Assembly: GCF_019904295.1 (NCBI RefSeq)
Contig: NZ_CP065359.1
Coordinates: 1,699,001 to 1,763,000 of the forward strand
DNA: 64,000 nucleotides
Direction of reading: 5' to 3'
Origin: Ruegeria sp. SCSIO 43209
Lineage (GTDB): Bacteria > Pseudomonadota > Alphaproteobacteria > Rhodobacterales > Rhodobacteraceae
The notes under the pieces are model-generated. The model did not search any database, had not been told where the DNA came from, and worked only from the letters and a program-made list of their open reading frames with translations. This document shows positions 16,614 through 26,570 of this stretch, piece after piece. How positions within the stretch are numbered: the stretch's first letter is position 1; every line of letters starts with the position of its first letter. The position numbers were made by a program, and so were the translations under genes.

Positions 16614-18497
16614 ATGAACGAGTTCCTTTATCAGGCATCGATCTATCTGGCAGCTGCGGTGATCGCAGTGCCGCTTTCCGCCCGTCTGGGTCTGGGATCG
16701 GTGCTGGGTTATCTGGCCGCAGGCATCGCGATTGGTCCCATTTTAGGCCTTGTCGGGGCCGAGACGGAAAGCCTGCAGCATGTGGCCGAATTCGGCGTCG
16801 TGATGATGCTGTTCCTGATCGGGCTCGAGCTTGAGCCCCGTGCCTTGTGGGATATGCGGGACAAATTGTTAGGCTTGGGCGGGCTGCAGGTCGGCCTGTC
16901 GACCGCCGCAATCGCAGCTGTGGCGTTCTATGCGGGTCATCAGTGGTCGGTGGCGCTGGCGGTTGGATTAACCTTGTCACTTTCTTCCACTGCAATCGTG
17001 CTGCAGACCCTATCCGAAAAGGGCCTGATGCAAACCAACGGAGGTCGAGCGACCTTCTCGGTCCTGCTGACGCAGGACATTGCCGTAATCCCGATCCTAG
17101 CTTTCCTGCCGCTGCTTGCCCTGCCCGCAAGCATCCACATCGAAGATGACGGCTCCATCAGCCGTGGCGTAGGCATAGCCAAAGACGCGGATTATCACGC
17201 CAAACTCTCGCTGGTCGAAGGTCTGCCCGGCTGGGCCGTTACGCTTGTCACCATTGGCGCCGTCGCGTTTGTCGTATTGGCCGGCATCTACCTGACCCGC
17301 CCACTGTTCCGTTTCATCCACGCCACCCACCTGCGCGAGATGTATACGGCACTGGCGCTAATGATCGTGGTCGGCATCTCGTTCCTGATGACCCTTGTGG
17401 GCCTGTCGCCCGCTCTTGGCGCGTTTCTGGCCGGAGTGGTTCTGGCCAGTTCGGAGTTTCGACACGAAATGGAAAGCGACCTTGAGCCGTTCAAGGGGCT
17501 GTTGCTGGGCCTGTTCTTCATCACCGTGGGCGCTGGGATCGATATCGGGTATTTCTTCGCCGACCCGTTTGACCTGATCGGTTTGGCCTTGCTGGTCATA
17601 CTGGCCAAGGGGATCATCCTGTTCATCGTCGGGCGCGCCTTCAAGCTGCGCGGGCGCGATCACTGGCTGTTCACGCTGGGTTTGGCCCAGGCCGGTGAAT
17701 TCGGCTTTGTCTTGTTGGCGTTTTCTACGCAGCAGAACGTGATTCCGCCGGGTTTGTCGCAAAAACTGTTGATGATCATTGCGCTGACCATGTTGATCAC
17801 ACCGCTTCTGTTTATCGTCTACGACGTACTTTCGCGCTTTCTCGGCGAGAGCAATCCGCAGGTTGAACCCGATCAGATTGACGAAAAAGGCCCTGTCATC
17901 ATCGCCGGGATCGGTCGCTTTGGGCAGATCGTCAACCGGCTGGTACAGGCAAGTGGGTTTAAAACAGTTGTTCTGGACCACGATATCGAAACGATCCAGC
18001 TGATGCGACGGTTCGGTGTCAAAGGCTTCCTTGGCGACCCCACTCGCCCCGAATTGCTGCGCGCTGCTGGAATCGAAAAGGCAGCGGTCCTTGTCGCGGC
18101 CATGGATGACTACAAACAGGTCACCCGTCTCGTCGGATATGCCCGCCGCCAGCGGCCCGATCTGCACATCATCGCCCGCGCCCGCGACCGCAACCACGTC
18201 TATGAACTCTATCAGGCCGGGGCCAACGACATTGTCCGCGAGATGTTCGACGGATCGCTACGCGCGGGCCGCTATGTTTTGGAGAATATCGGCCTCAGTG
18301 AATACGAGGCCGCACAGGCCGAGCAGACCTTCTATCACCACGACCGGGGATCGGTGCGCGAGCTTGCAGAACTGTGGATCCCCGGCATGCCGACAGCCGA
18401 AAACAAGAAATACATCGAGCGTGCGCGGCAACTGGAAAAAGATCTGGAAACCGCGCTGCTGGAACTGGCCGAGGAACACGCCAAGAAGTCGGCTTAA
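16614..18497 (+). CDS. Monovalent cation:proton antiporter, CPA2 family (KefB/KefC-like)
   Basis: A 627-residue inner-membrane protein. The first about 400 residues carry 12 or so membrane segments, with family signatures ([61 protein letters not shown]). The rest is a TrkA-N NAD-binding domain ([20 protein letters not shown]) with an extended C-terminal helix. KefC-type proteins export K+ and are gated by glutathione adducts; gating here is not shown and the Kef ancillary subunit (KefF/G) is absent. AGAGGACAATA precedes ATG 16614. It shares 4 bases with the convergent cobT stop. Confidence 0.93.
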   Translation: MNEFLYQASIYLAAAVIAVPLSARLGLGSVLGYLAAGIAIGPILGLVGAETESLQHVAEFGVVMMLFLIGLELEPRALWDMRDKLLGLGGLQVGLSTAAIAAVAFYAGHQWSVALAVGLTLSLSSTAIVLQTLSEKGLMQTNGGRATFSVLLTQDIAVIPILAFLPLLALPASIHIEDDGSISRGVGIAKDADYHAKLSLVEGLPGWAVTLVTIGAVAFVVLAGIYLTRPLFRFIHATHLREMYTALALMIVVGISFLMTLVGLSPALGAFLAGVVLASSEFRHEMESDLEPFKGLLLGLFFITVGAGIDIGYFFADPFDLIGLALLVILAKGIILFIVGRAFKLRGRDHWLFTLGLAQAGEFGFVLLAFSTQQNVIPPGLSQKLLMIIALTMLITPLLFIVYDVLSRFLGESNPQVEPDQIDEKGPVIIAGIGRFGQIVNRLVQASGFKTVVLDHDIETIQLMRRFGVKGFLGDPTRPELLRAAGIEKAAVLVAAMDDYKQVTRLVGYARRQRPDLHIIARARDRNHVYELYQAGANDIVREMFDGSLRAGRYVLENIGLSEYEAAQAEQTFYHHDRGSVRELAELWIPGMPTAENKKYIERARQLEKDLETALLELAEEHAKKSA

Positions 18498-19504
18498 CCG
18501 TCCGACACACCCGCTTCAGCAAATGTCGCCATGCCGGAATGACAAGCAACCGCGCTTTTCAGAATGTTGATCGCCAACGCTCCGCCCGAGCCTTCGCCCA
18601 GGCGCAGGCCGAGGCTCAGCAACGGCTCTTTGCCCAGCTTGTCCAGCATCGCGGCATGTGCGCCCTCGGCACTTTGGTGGCCCGCGATGGTGTGATCCAG
18701 TGCTGTTTCCGAAATCTGCGCCAGACAGGCTGCAGCTGCGGTGCAGATGAATCCATCCAGAATAACCGGTATCCGCAATACGCGCGCGGCGGCTATCGCA
18801 CCAGCCATAGCCGCAATCTCGCGTCCGCCGAGACACCTTAGAATATGAAGTCCATCGCCCTGACCATGCAGAGCGACGCCTTCCGCAACAACCCGGGTTT
18901 TGTTCGCCAGACCTGCATCATCCACACCGGTCCCGCGGCCGGTCCAGTCGGCAGAATCCCCGCCAAACAGCGCGCAAGCGATGGCGGCAGCCGGCGTGGT
19001 ATTTCCGATCCCCATCTCTCCAACAACCAGCAGATCGGCCTGCGGATCAACCGACTGCCATCCTGTGCGCAGTGCGCTTAGCAATTCCTCTTCGCTCATC
19101 GCGGGGGCTTGGGTAAAATCTGCGGTCGGACGGTCCAGCTCCAGCGCGTGCACGTCCATCTTCGCGCCCGCAGCCTTTGCCAACTGGTTGATCGCCGCGC
19201 CGCCATGTTCGAAATTCATGACCATCTGCACCGTCACTTCGGGCGGGAACGCCGAGACACCTTGAGCAGTTACGCCATGGTTGCCAGCAAACACGATGAC
19301 CTGCGGCGCATCGATCCGAGGCCGCGCATCCCCGCGCCAACCTGCATACCAGATCGCCAGATCCTCAAGCCGCCCCAACGCGCCGGGCGGTTTGGTTAGT
19401 TGACCGTTGCGCTCTTCCGCGCCCTGCTTGGCAGCGGTGTCCGGACCGGGTGCGCCGGTCAGCGCATTGCGGAAACTGTTCAGGTCATTGAGTTCGGGCA
19501 GCAT
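18494..19504 (-). CDS. cobT: Nicotinate-nucleotide--dimethylbenzimidazole phosphoribosyltransferase
   Basis: A 336-residue enzyme that makes alpha-ribazole phosphate, the lower-ligand precursor of cobalamin. Motifs are [56 protein letters not shown] and the catalytic glutamate in [12 protein letters not shown] near the C-terminus. ATG 19504 gives the family length; a longer frame to 19600 adds no homologous residues. It is divergent from cobS, 79 bases apart, the common arrangement for late cobalamin assembly. I see no B12 riboswitch in that short gap. Confidence 0.95.
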   Translation of the reverse strand: MLPELNDLNSFRNALTGAPGPDTAAKQGAEERNGQLTKPPGALGRLEDLAIWYAGWRGDARPRIDAPQVIVFAGNHGVTAQGVSAFPPEVTVQMVMNFEHGGAAINQLAKAAGAKMDVHALELDRPTADFTQAPAMSEEELLSALRTGWQSVDPQADLLVVGEMGIGNTTPAAAIACALFGGDSADWTGRGTGVDDAGLANKTRVVAEGVALHGQGDGLHILRCLGGREIAAMAGAIAAARVLRIPVILDGFICTAAAACLAQISETALDHTIAGHQSAEGAHAAMLDKLGKEPLLSLGLRLGEGSGGALAINILKSAVACHSGMATFAEAGVSDG

Positions 19505-19583
19505 GGAAAGCCTCGTTGCATCAGAGTGGTTGTGTGTGTTTAACCAATGCTGGCAAAGCAACAAGACCCGGAAAGGCCTGGGA

Positions 19584-20348
19584 GTGACCAAAAACGACAC
19601 CGCCCCGTTTTCCCTGTGGGATATCCCGCTGGCTCTGGTCCTTTTGACGCGCCTGCCCCTACCGCGCCTGCCCGATCAAGCGTTCACCCGCCAGTCGCGT
19701 GCGGCTTGGGCCTATCCCCTTGCCGGGCTTGTTGTGGGGGCGCTGGCTTGCGGCGTCGCCTGGATTGCAATCTGGGCGCAGCTGCCAACCCTTGCCACCG
19801 CCGCCCTGCTGGTCGCCACGTTGATCATCGCAACCGGAGCGATGCACGAAGACGGGCTAGCCGATACGGCCGACGGGCTTTGGGGCGGCTTCACGACCGA
19901 ACGTCGACTGGAGATCATGAAGGACAGCCATATCGGTACTTACGGCGTACTGGCCCTGTTGCTGGGCCAACTGCTTCGAATTGCTGCTGTCATGGCAGTG
20001 ATCGGTGCGGGTCTGTTGACGGGCATATTGGCCGCCTGCCTGTTCTCACGCGCCATGATGCCCGTGCTGATGCGCGCGCTACCCAACGCTCGCAAATCGG
20101 GGCTGAGCCATTCGGTTGGTGCGCCCCCCTTGTCTGCGGTGCTGGCCAGTATCGTGTTGGCTATCGTCCTGTCGCTATTGCTGCTGGGTGGATCAGCCAT
20201 CACGCCGATGCTCTGCGCCCTACTTGCAGCGGCTTTTGTCGCTCGCATCGCCAAGACCAAGATCGGTGGCCAAACCGGTGATATTCTGGGGGCCACGCAG
20301 CAGGTCTCGGAAATCATCTTCCTCCTGGCGCTAACAGCCTCAATCTAA
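19584..20348 (+). CDS. cobS: Adenosylcobinamide-GDP ribazoletransferase
   Basis: A 254-residue membrane enzyme that joins adenosylcobinamide-GDP and alpha-ribazole, the last step of cobalamin synthesis. The hallmark [19 protein letters not shown] is near residues 87-105 and several membrane segments follow. GTG 19584 was chosen (start [14 protein letters not shown]). The frame continues upstream to 19407 but overlaps cobT. The preceding GGGA spacing is modest. It converges on the K+ channel gene with a 4-base overlap of stops. Confidence 0.93.
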   Translation: MTKNDTAPFSLWDIPLALVLLTRLPLPRLPDQAFTRQSRAAWAYPLAGLVVGALACGVAWIAIWAQLPTLATAALLVATLIIATGAMHEDGLADTADGLWGGFTTERRLEIMKDSHIGTYGVLALLLGQLLRIAAVMAVIGAGLLTGILAACLFSRAMMPVLMRALPNARKSGLSHSVGAPPLSAVLASIVLAIVLSLLLLGGSAITPMLCALLAAAFVARIAKTKIGGQTGDILGATQQVSEIIFLLALTASI

Positions 20349-21109
20349 GACGCCCCACCGGTTTCAATGCGCAGCGTCGCGCCACAGTGTTTGCAATGCA
20401 CAGCATCCGGATCGTGCCGGAACAGGCCGCAGCTTGGGCATTTGTAGCGCACTTTCTGCGGCATGAAGATCGCCTGCGCCAGACGGACAAACAACGCCAC
20501 GCCAACAACCATGATGAAAACGGAAAACAGCTTTCCCGCTGGTGTGCCCAGCGTGATATCTCCGAACCCCGTTGTCGTCAGGGTCGCCATAGTGAAATAA
20601 AGCGCGTCGATATAGGGGGTCTGCGCATCTTCGGGGACGAAAAAGACCAGTACTGCAGTCGAGGTTGCAAAAACAAAGACCATCAGATTGATCGCCGCAA
20701 TCACCGCGTCCTCGTGGGTTCGGAAGAAAGGACTATCTCGGCGCAAATCCCGCAGCAGATGATAGGAATGGATCAGCCGCAACGCGCGCAATATCCGAAG
20801 AAACGCGAGATTGCCGGTCAGGAACGGGTCAAGCAGCAGCGACACGATCACAACGATGTCTGCCATCGTGTAAATCTGGCGCAGCAGTTTCCAGCGGTCT
20901 TTGGAAATCCACATCCGCGCGCAGAAATCCATTAGGATGATCAGCCCGACACCCAAACTTGCCGCCGTCAGCCCAGGCCCATGCGGGATATTCGCCGTGG
21001 AGACAAAAAAGATGATCGAGGCGATATCGAACAGGATCAGCCCATAGCGAAACCAGACCGAGACCGGCTCGTGGCTGATGTAGAGAAACTTGACAGTTTG
21101 CTTCATCAT
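20345..21109 (-). CDS. Voltage-gated-like K+ channel with C-terminal zinc ribbon
   Basis: A 254-residue ion channel subunit. It has a six-segment plan: hydrophobic segments near the start, a charged S4-like helix (AFLRILRALRLIHSYHLLR), and an S5-pore-S6 module with the K+ selectivity sequence TLTTTGFGDIT. Unusually, the C-terminus ends in a four-cysteine ribbon (YKCPSCGLFRHDPDAVHCKH, then CG), likely zinc-binding. Start is ATG 21109 or the next codon, ATG 21106. An upstream frame to 21157 is less likely. It is separated from carD by the carD terminator. Confidence 0.85.
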   Translation of the reverse strand: MMKQTVKFLYISHEPVSVWFRYGLILFDIASIIFFVSTANIPHGPGLTAASLGVGLIILMDFCARMWISKDRWKLLRQIYTMADIVVIVSLLLDPFLTGNLAFLRILRALRLIHSYHLLRDLRRDSPFFRTHEDAVIAAINLMVFVFATSTAVLVFFVPEDAQTPYIDALYFTMATLTTTGFGDITLGTPAGKLFSVFIMVVGVALFVRLAQAIFMPQKVRYKCPSCGLFRHDPDAVHCKHCGATLRIETGGAS

Positions 21110-21178
21110 GTCCCCGTATCTTCCTGCAGTTACAGAAAAATACCCGACACACACCACAAGACCAAGCGCCTAGTCACG

Positions 21179-21212
21179 AAAAAGGGCCGCCCCGGATATC
21201 GGGACGACCCTT
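21179..21212 (-). terminator. Rho-independent terminator of carD
   Basis: Minus strand: AAGGGTCGTCCCG pairs with CGGGGCGGCCCTT (about 13 bp with two or three G-U pairs) around a short ATATC loop, followed by a T-run (A-run 21179-21183 on the plus strand). It begins 19 bases after the carD stop. Confidence 0.8.
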
Positions 21213-21230
21213 AAATTTTCTCGAACGCGA

Positions 21231-21740
21231 TCAGGCTGCGCGTGAGGTCAGAACCTCATCGACCTGTTTGGCAGCCGAAATCTCATCGGCGCCAGAAACC
21301 GCGGCCACTTCGCGTGTCAGACGTTCCAGGGCGGCTTCGTAAAGCTGACGCTCGGAATAACTCTGCTCGCGCTGGTCGTCGGTGCGGTGCAGGTCGCGGA
21401 CCACTTCGGCGATCGAGATCAAGTCGCCCGAGTTGATCTTTTGCTCGTATTCCTGCGCCCGGCGCGACCACATGGCGCGTTTGACCTTGGCCTTGCCTTT
21501 AAGCGTCTTCATTGCCTGGCTGATAACATCCGGCGAGCTAAGCGACCGCAGACCGGATTCGGTGACCTTGTTGGTTGGTACCCGCAGGGTCATCTTGTCT
21601 TTTTCAAAAGAAATCACGAACAGCTCAAGCGAGAAGCCTGCAACTTCCTGCTCTTCGATTGATACGATCTGACCTACGCCATGAGCCGGGTAGACGACAT
21701 AATCGTTCGGGCGGAACTCAAGCTTTTTCGATTTCGACAT
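21231..21740 (-). CDS. carD: CarD family transcription factor
   Basis: A 169-residue protein. The N-terminal RNA-polymerase-interacting domain (FRPNDYVVYPAHGVGQIVSI) is Tudor-like and contacts the beta subunit. The helical C-terminal half (MWSRRAQEYEQKINSGD, IAEVVRDLHRTD) binds promoter DNA near the -10 region. CarD/CdnL stabilises open complexes, often at rRNA promoters, and is usually essential or growth-rate related. It is the last gene of the conserved run helicase - S4 protein - FdxA - CarD on the minus strand, with its own terminator. The upstream gap is 284 bases, so it probably has its own promoter. Confidence 0.95.
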   Translation of the reverse strand: MSKSKKLEFRPNDYVVYPAHGVGQIVSIEEQEVAGFSLELFVISFEKDKMTLRVPTNKVTESGLRSLSSPDVISQAMKTLKGKAKVKRAMWSRRAQEYEQKINSGDLISIAEVVRDLHRTDDQREQSYSERQLYEAALERLTREVAAVSGADEISAAKQVDEVLTSRAA

Positions 21741-22024
21741 TCATATTCATCCTTCATTTCTGATCGGGATATGAGACGACAAAAGCACCACAGCCGAGGC
21801 CCTGCATGGCCCCGTCAGGCGGCTTATTTGTCGTAAATTCAGAACTCCAAAGCGAGCATACTTACGGAGCACATCCCAATCACAGTCATCATTCGGTCCC
21901 TAGTATATCACAAATTTGCGACACTCAAAAGACCGCGCCAAGGTAAATGGGAAATTCCCTTTCTACCTCAACTAATTAATGCACAGATTGATGCCAAATG
22001 AACGGTAACCGGCTGCCGAATCGG
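21741..22024. other. Intergenic region between fdxA and carD
   Basis: 284 bases without an open frame worth calling. It is more AT-rich than its surroundings (around 21890-21990) and probably contains the carD promoter, but I cannot fix -35 and -10 boxes. No other clear structure was seen. Confidence 0.5.
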
Positions 22025-22363
22025 TCAACCGCCCTCGCCGGGGGCTTCCGAGAAATATTTCTCCATCTTGCCTTCTTCGCCGTCGCGTTCCTCGGCCTCG
22101 GGTAAGGGGTCTTTTTTGGTCACGATCACCGGCCACATTTCCGAGTATTTCCGGTTGAACTCGACCCACTGCTCCATCCCCGGCTCGGTGTCCGGGCGGA
22201 TGGCGTCGGCGGGGCATTCGGGTTCGCAGACACCGCAGTCAATGCATTCGTCGGGGTGAATGACCAATGTGTTTTCACCTTCGTAGAAACAATCCACCGG
22301 ACAAACCTCGACACAGTCGGTGTATTTGCAGCCAATGCAGTTTTCGGTGACAACGTAGGTCAT
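22025..22363 (-). CDS. fdxA: 7Fe-8S ferredoxin FdxA
   Basis: A 112-residue ferredoxin. Cysteine clusters [17 protein letters not shown] (residues 9-25) and [12 protein letters not shown] (40-51) hold one 3Fe-4S and one 4Fe-4S centre. The long C-terminal tail ([20 protein letters not shown]) is typical of FdxA of Proteobacteria, an essential-looking electron carrier of unclear partner. It lies between the S4 gene and carD, on the minus strand, in the conserved order. Confidence 0.95.
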   Translation of the reverse strand: MTYVVTENCIGCKYTDCVEVCPVDCFYEGENTLVIHPDECIDCGVCEPECPADAIRPDTEPGMEQWVEFNRKYSEMWPVIVTKKDPLPEAEERDGEEGKMEKYFSEAPGEGG

Positions 22364-22428
22364 GTTGGATTTCCCGTTTGCGCTTTGGCGACTAGCTAAT
22401 CCAGTCTGACCGCCGCTTCAAGGTCAGA

Positions 22429-22794
22429 TCACCCCTTTGGGATGCGAGAAAGATCAAGCGCGCGTCTTTCTTTCTTGGTTGGACGACCTTTTCCCTCAAA
22501 CGCAGGATTCTTGGGCGATACGTCCTGCTTTTCGGTCATATCAAAGTACAAAGCTTGCGCCTCGGGGGCCGGGCCGCGACGCACGCCAAGCGCTTCGATA
22601 CGTACAACCCGAACAATACGCCCCTGCGGAAAGGTCAGGACATCTCCGGGTGCCACCGCTTGCGCCGGTTTCAGCACCCGATTTCCGTTCAGACGCACAT
22701 GGCCGCCGCTGACCTGTTTGGCGGCCAGGCTACGGGTCTTGAAGAACCGCGCCTGCCACAACCATTTGTCGATCCGCAGCTTGGCCTCGGCCAT
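22429..22794 (-). CDS. S4-domain RNA-binding protein, Hsp15/HslR-like
   Basis: A 121-residue protein. The S4 domain is residues about 6-65 (LRIDKWLWQARFFKTRSLAA, VSGGHVRLNGNRVLKPAQAV). The basic C-terminus (KGRPTKKERRALDLSRI) is typical of Hsp15, which binds 50S subunits that carry stalled nascent chains. It starts 6 bases after the helicase stop, so the two are one transcript. Confidence 0.9.
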   Translation of the reverse strand: MAEAKLRIDKWLWQARFFKTRSLAAKQVSGGHVRLNGNRVLKPAQAVAPGDVLTFPQGRIVRVVRIEALGVRRGPAPEAQALYFDMTEKQDVSPKNPAFEGKGRPTKKERRALDLSRIPKG

Positions 22795-22800
22795 CGCGGA

Positions 22801-25617
22801 TCAGTTGCCGTCCTTCAGACCCATCAACGCTGCCGCAAATGGGTTATCGGGATCGATTGCCTTTTCCTTTTTGGGTGGCCGTGACGAGAAGGTCTTGGCG
22901 CCCTGAGGCTTGCCCCCCTTCTTGCTATGCGGCTTGCCCTGAGGTTTACCACGCGGCTTGCCCTTGCCCTGCCCCTGCTCGCGACGCGGGCCACGGTTTT
23001 GCTGACGTTGGCGCCCCCAAGTGAAGGTGTAGAACACCTCAATTTCGGGCTCATACGATTTGGACTCTGCTGATTTCTCAGTGGCCGGAGCCTCGGTTGC
23101 CGCCTCGGTGCTTTCGGAGGCTTCGGCTGCCGTCTCGGCGGTTATACCGACGTCATCCGCTTCGGCATTTGCGGTCGGTGTCTCATCGACGACGGGTTGT
23201 TCCTCAGCTTCCGCCACAGGCTGCTCCGTGGGGACCGGTTTGGCCTTCTCACGTTCGCCGCGTTCGGCCTTGTAACCCAGTCCCTGCATCAGGTCTGCAA
23301 ACTGTTCCAAGGTCATGCCGGTAATTGACAACATGTCGGGTTTGGCTTCGAACCCACCGCGGCTATCCTCGGACCGCAGCATGTCGGCCAACCGTTCCAG
23401 CATATCGATCCGGATCGAGCGTTCGCCCGCATCGCGGTAGCCGCACATGGTGTCATAGCCCTGCGGCGCGTCCTTGGCGACCGGAACGGTAACCAGACCC
23501 GGAGGTGGTGCTTCGGGGAACTCCTGCAAGCCACCGGACAATGCCCAAAGTACCAGACGCAGGCGCGTTGGCGCGGGTTTTAGCAGCAGCGGCATGAAGA
23601 TGGTGAATTGACCGAACCGGATGCCATGTTTACGCAGTGCACCACGGGCATCCTGATCCAGATCCTTGACCTCTTGCGCGACCTGCGCGCGCGGCAGCAC
23701 GCCCAACGACTCGACCATACGGAAGGCAAAGCCCTTCGCCAGGCCCGTCAATTCTTCATCCCGCGACAGGTTCAGCAGCGGCTCGAACAGGGCTGCCACT
23801 TTGCGGTCGATGAAATGCTGCAGGCGGCGCTGAACCTTCTGTTCCACGTCCGGCCCGGCGGCCTCATCGACAAAAACCTCGACCACAGGCTTGAGAGGCT
23901 CGGCACCGGCAACAAGTTTGCCCACGGCATACTCGCCCCACATCAGGCCACCCTGATCGGTGAAATCAATTTCGGTATCGGGCGCATTGTAGAAGCGATC
24001 GGCACGCAGATGGAATTGCGGCGCGAGTGCTTGCAGAGAGGCTGACTTCAAGGCTTTCGCTTCAGTCCCCTGCGCGCTTTTGTCCGGGGTAAACCGGAAC
24101 CCTTCCAGACGACCGACGAATTCGCCTTCGACGGTCACTTCACCCTTGTCATTTACTTCGGCCAAAAGGGCCTCCTTCTGTTTGAGCCGGCGCAGCAACA
24201 CTGACGTGCGCCGGTCCACAAATCGCTGAGTCAAACGGTCGTGAAGAGCGTCCGACAGCCTGTCTTCTACAGTGCGCGTTTCCTCGCGCCAATGGGATTC
24301 GTCACGCACCCAACCGTTTCGTTGCGCAACATATGTCCAAGTGCGAATATATGCCAACCTTTTGGACAATGCATCAATGTCGCCATGGGTTTGGTCGATA
24401 CGGCGGATTTGCCGCGCCATGAAATCATCGGGGATACTTCCGCGCTCATGCAGATGGCCATAGATCACCTCAAGCAGGCTGGCATGTTCGGCATGGCTGA
24501 TGCCGCGAAAATCGGGGATTCTGCACACATCCCATAGCAAACGGATCGACGGTCCATCGCTGGCACGGGCAACGACTTCGGTGACTTGGGACAGAGATTT
24601 CAGGACGTTCAGATCGTCAGCTGGCCGCGCTTTGATCAGGTGCTCATTGTCTGGGCTGACCTCAAGCGAGTCGATTAGTGCGTCGATTGAGCCGAACCGC
24701 AAAGCGGCATTCCGCCAATTCAACTTTTTCATAGGCGTGAACCGGCTGTCCATAATGGCTTGGGCTACGCCCTCATCCAGCGGCGGAGCCTCGCCCGTCA
24801 CACCAAACGTGCCATCCGACATTCCGCGCCCGGCCCGTCCTGCGATCTGGGCCAACTCGTTGGGGGCCAGAGGCCGCATTCGGCGGCCATCAAACTTGGT
24901 CAGAGATGAGAACGCCACATGGTTCACATCCAGGTTCAACCCCATACCGATGGCATCCGTAGCCACCAGATAATCAACCTCACCGTTTTGATAGAGGTCA
25001 ACCTGCGCATTCCGCGTGCGAGGGCTGAGCGCCCCCATGACGACCGCCGCCCCGCCCTTTTGGCGACGAAGCAGCTCGGCGATCGCATAGACGTTATCGA
25101 CCGAGAATCCGACGATCGCACTGCGCGCAGGCATTCGGCTGATCTTTTTCGAACCGGAATAGACCAGCTGAGACATCCGTTCACGCCGGATGAACTGCGC
25201 TTCGGGCACAAGGGCCGCGATGGGGCCGCGCATGGTGTCAGAGCCGAGGAATAGCGTTTCATTGGTGCCGCGCGACCGCAACAGGCGATCAGTAAAGACA
25301 TGGCCGCGTTCGGGATCCACGCAAAGCTGAATTTCGTCAATCGCCACAAAATCAGTGCCCATGCCTTCTGGCATCGCCTCAACTGTACAGACCCAGTATT
25401 GTGTGCGCGGCGGTACGATCCGTTCCTCGCCTGTCACCAGCGCCACAACAGACGGACCGCGAATAGCGACAATCTTGTCATAGACCTCGCGCGCGAGCAG
25501 CCGCAGCGGCAGACCGATGACACCGGTCCGGTACCCCAGCATACGTTCAATCGCGTAGTGAGTTTTACCTGTGTTCGTCGGGCCAAGTACGGCCACGATT
25601 CGGGATGACCCGCTCAC
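22801..25617 (-). CDS. SUV3-like DExH RNA helicase
   Basis: A 938-residue helicase of the group related to mitochondrial SUV3. Walker A is at the extreme N-terminus (GPTNTGKTHYAIERMLG, residues 12-28), the DExH box appears as VAIDEIQLCVD, motif III as FLGSDTMRGP, and motif VI as ELAQIAGRAGRGMSDG. The last 230 residues are an acidic Ala/Glu-rich linker followed by a basic, Gln/Gly/Lys-rich tail (RQRQQNRGPRREQGQGKGK), probably an RNA-binding region. It precedes the S4 gene by 6 bases and follows the TPR gene. It likely acts in RNA turnover or ribosome assembly; the role is not established. Confidence 0.92.
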   Translation of the reverse strand: MSGSSRIVAVLGPTNTGKTHYAIERMLGYRTGVIGLPLRLLAREVYDKIVAIRGPSVVALVTGEERIVPPRTQYWVCTVEAMPEGMGTDFVAIDEIQLCVDPERGHVFTDRLLRSRGTNETLFLGSDTMRGPIAALVPEAQFIRRERMSQLVYSGSKKISRMPARSAIVGFSVDNVYAIAELLRRQKGGAAVVMGALSPRTRNAQVDLYQNGEVDYLVATDAIGMGLNLDVNHVAFSSLTKFDGRRMRPLAPNELAQIAGRAGRGMSDGTFGVTGEAPPLDEGVAQAIMDSRFTPMKKLNWRNAALRFGSIDALIDSLEVSPDNEHLIKARPADDLNVLKSLSQVTEVVARASDGPSIRLLWDVCRIPDFRGISHAEHASLLEVIYGHLHERGSIPDDFMARQIRRIDQTHGDIDALSKRLAYIRTWTYVAQRNGWVRDESHWREETRTVEDRLSDALHDRLTQRFVDRRTSVLLRRLKQKEALLAEVNDKGEVTVEGEFVGRLEGFRFTPDKSAQGTEAKALKSASLQALAPQFHLRADRFYNAPDTEIDFTDQGGLMWGEYAVGKLVAGAEPLKPVVEVFVDEAAGPDVEQKVQRRLQHFIDRKVAALFEPLLNLSRDEELTGLAKGFAFRMVESLGVLPRAQVAQEVKDLDQDARGALRKHGIRFGQFTIFMPLLLKPAPTRLRLVLWALSGGLQEFPEAPPPGLVTVPVAKDAPQGYDTMCGYRDAGERSIRIDMLERLADMLRSEDSRGGFEAKPDMLSITGMTLEQFADLMQGLGYKAERGEREKAKPVPTEQPVAEAEEQPVVDETPTANAEADDVGITAETAAEASESTEAATEAPATEKSAESKSYEPEIEVFYTFTWGRQRQQNRGPRREQGQGKGKPRGKPQGKPHSKKGGKPQGAKTFSSRPPKKEKAIDPDNPFAAALMGLKDGN

Positions 25618-25640
25618 CTTTGCCCCCTGCGCCCTGAGAC

Positions 25641-26210
25641 TTACAGCGCCTTGCCTTCAACCTGAGGCTTCAGCCGATTCACGGCATTGGTTACTTCTTC
25701 ATGATGGGGATGTATAGCCAGCGCACGTGAATAGGCCTCAAGTGCTTGTTCTGGCTTGCCCACGATCTCAAAGATGAGGCCAAGGCCGTAAATAGCGTCG
25801 TAGTTGTTCGGATTCAGGGTCAATGCCTGTTCAAGATCCGCCGCAGCCATGCCAAACCTGTCAATGCCGAAGAAAACCGAAGCGCGCACATGCCAACCCT
25901 CGGCAAACTCGGGTGCGTGATCGGTAAGCGCCGTCAAATGATCAAGCGCGGCCTCGATATCCCCGTCATCCAGCGCTTCGCGTCCGCGTTCCAACAGCAA
26001 ATCCGCCGAAGCCGAACCTGATTGTGACCACAGCGCCTGCAATTGCCGATCCAATCCGATGGCCTGTTCGGGCGTCGATTGCGCCAGTTGCTGCAACAGT
26101 GACGCCTCGTCCCGCGAATCCGCCTGCTGCGCGATGCAACTGGTGGAAAACGTGACTATGACGGCAAGTGCCGCGACGGTACGTTTGAGATTGGTGATTG
26201 CAATACCCAT
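25641..26210 (-). CDS. Exported TPR-repeat protein
   Basis: A 189-residue protein with an N-terminal hydrophobic export signal (NLKRTVAALAVIVTFSTSCI) and at least three TPR units in the second half (GREALDDGDIEAALDHLTAL; AADLEQALTLNPNNYDAIYG; LEAYSRALAIHPHHEEVTNA). It is probably a periplasmic scaffold. The cysteine in TSCIAQ could be a lipid site, but the lipobox is poor. ATG 26210 was chosen as giving a proper signal; another ATG is at 26249. It lies 23 bases before the helicase gene and may share its transcript. It is divergent from the SCP2 gene. Confidence 0.8.
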   Translation of the reverse strand: MGIAITNLKRTVAALAVIVTFSTSCIAQQADSRDEASLLQQLAQSTPEQAIGLDRQLQALWSQSGSASADLLLERGREALDDGDIEAALDHLTALTDHAPEFAEGWHVRASVFFGIDRFGMAAADLEQALTLNPNNYDAIYGLGLIFEIVGKPEQALEAYSRALAIHPHHEEVTNAVNRLKPQVEGKAL

Positions 26211-26279
26211 AACAATGGTCAGTGTAGCGTAGCGACCGGGGATGTCCATTCACGGCGCATGAACAATATGAGGAAGACC

Positions 26280-26570
26280 ATGAGCGATATTCTGGAAAAA
26301 GCCGCGGCGGCATTGAATGAGAAACTGTCGGGCGGCGATTTCGATGCGTCAGCCAAATTTGCCATTGCCGATCTGGGTTCTATCATTCTGGATGCAAGCG
26401 GTGCGCGGGTAAGCGACGAAGATGCTGATGTGACCCTCAGCGCCGATGCGGACACCTTTGAACAGATTCTCAGCGGCGACCTGAACCCAACCGGTGCGTT
26501 CATGTCCGGCAAGCTGAGCGTTGACGGAGACATGGGTATTGCCATGAAACTCGCCTCGGTGCTGGCCTGA
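26280..26570 (+). CDS. SCP2 sterol-binding-domain protein
   Basis: A 96-residue protein of the SCP-2 fold, with the C-terminal motif DLNPTGAFMSGKLSVDGDMG (residues about 69-88) that lines the lipid pocket. ATG 26280 follows AGGAAGACC. The stop overlaps the start of the hydrolase gene by one base (TGATG), so the two are coupled. A lipid carrier acting with the hydrolase is likely, but the ligand is unknown. Confidence 0.9.
   Translation: MSDILEKAAAALNEKLSGGDFDASAKFAIADLGSIILDASGARVSDEDADVTLSADADTFEQILSGDLNPTGAFMSGKLSVDGDMGIAMKLASVLA

Noticed and set aside
17358..18197. A 279-residue minus-strand frame
   Set aside because: Shadow of the Kef-type antiporter.
19505..19583. Cobalamin riboswitch between cobT and cobS
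   Set aside because: The gap is only 79 bases and has no B12 box.
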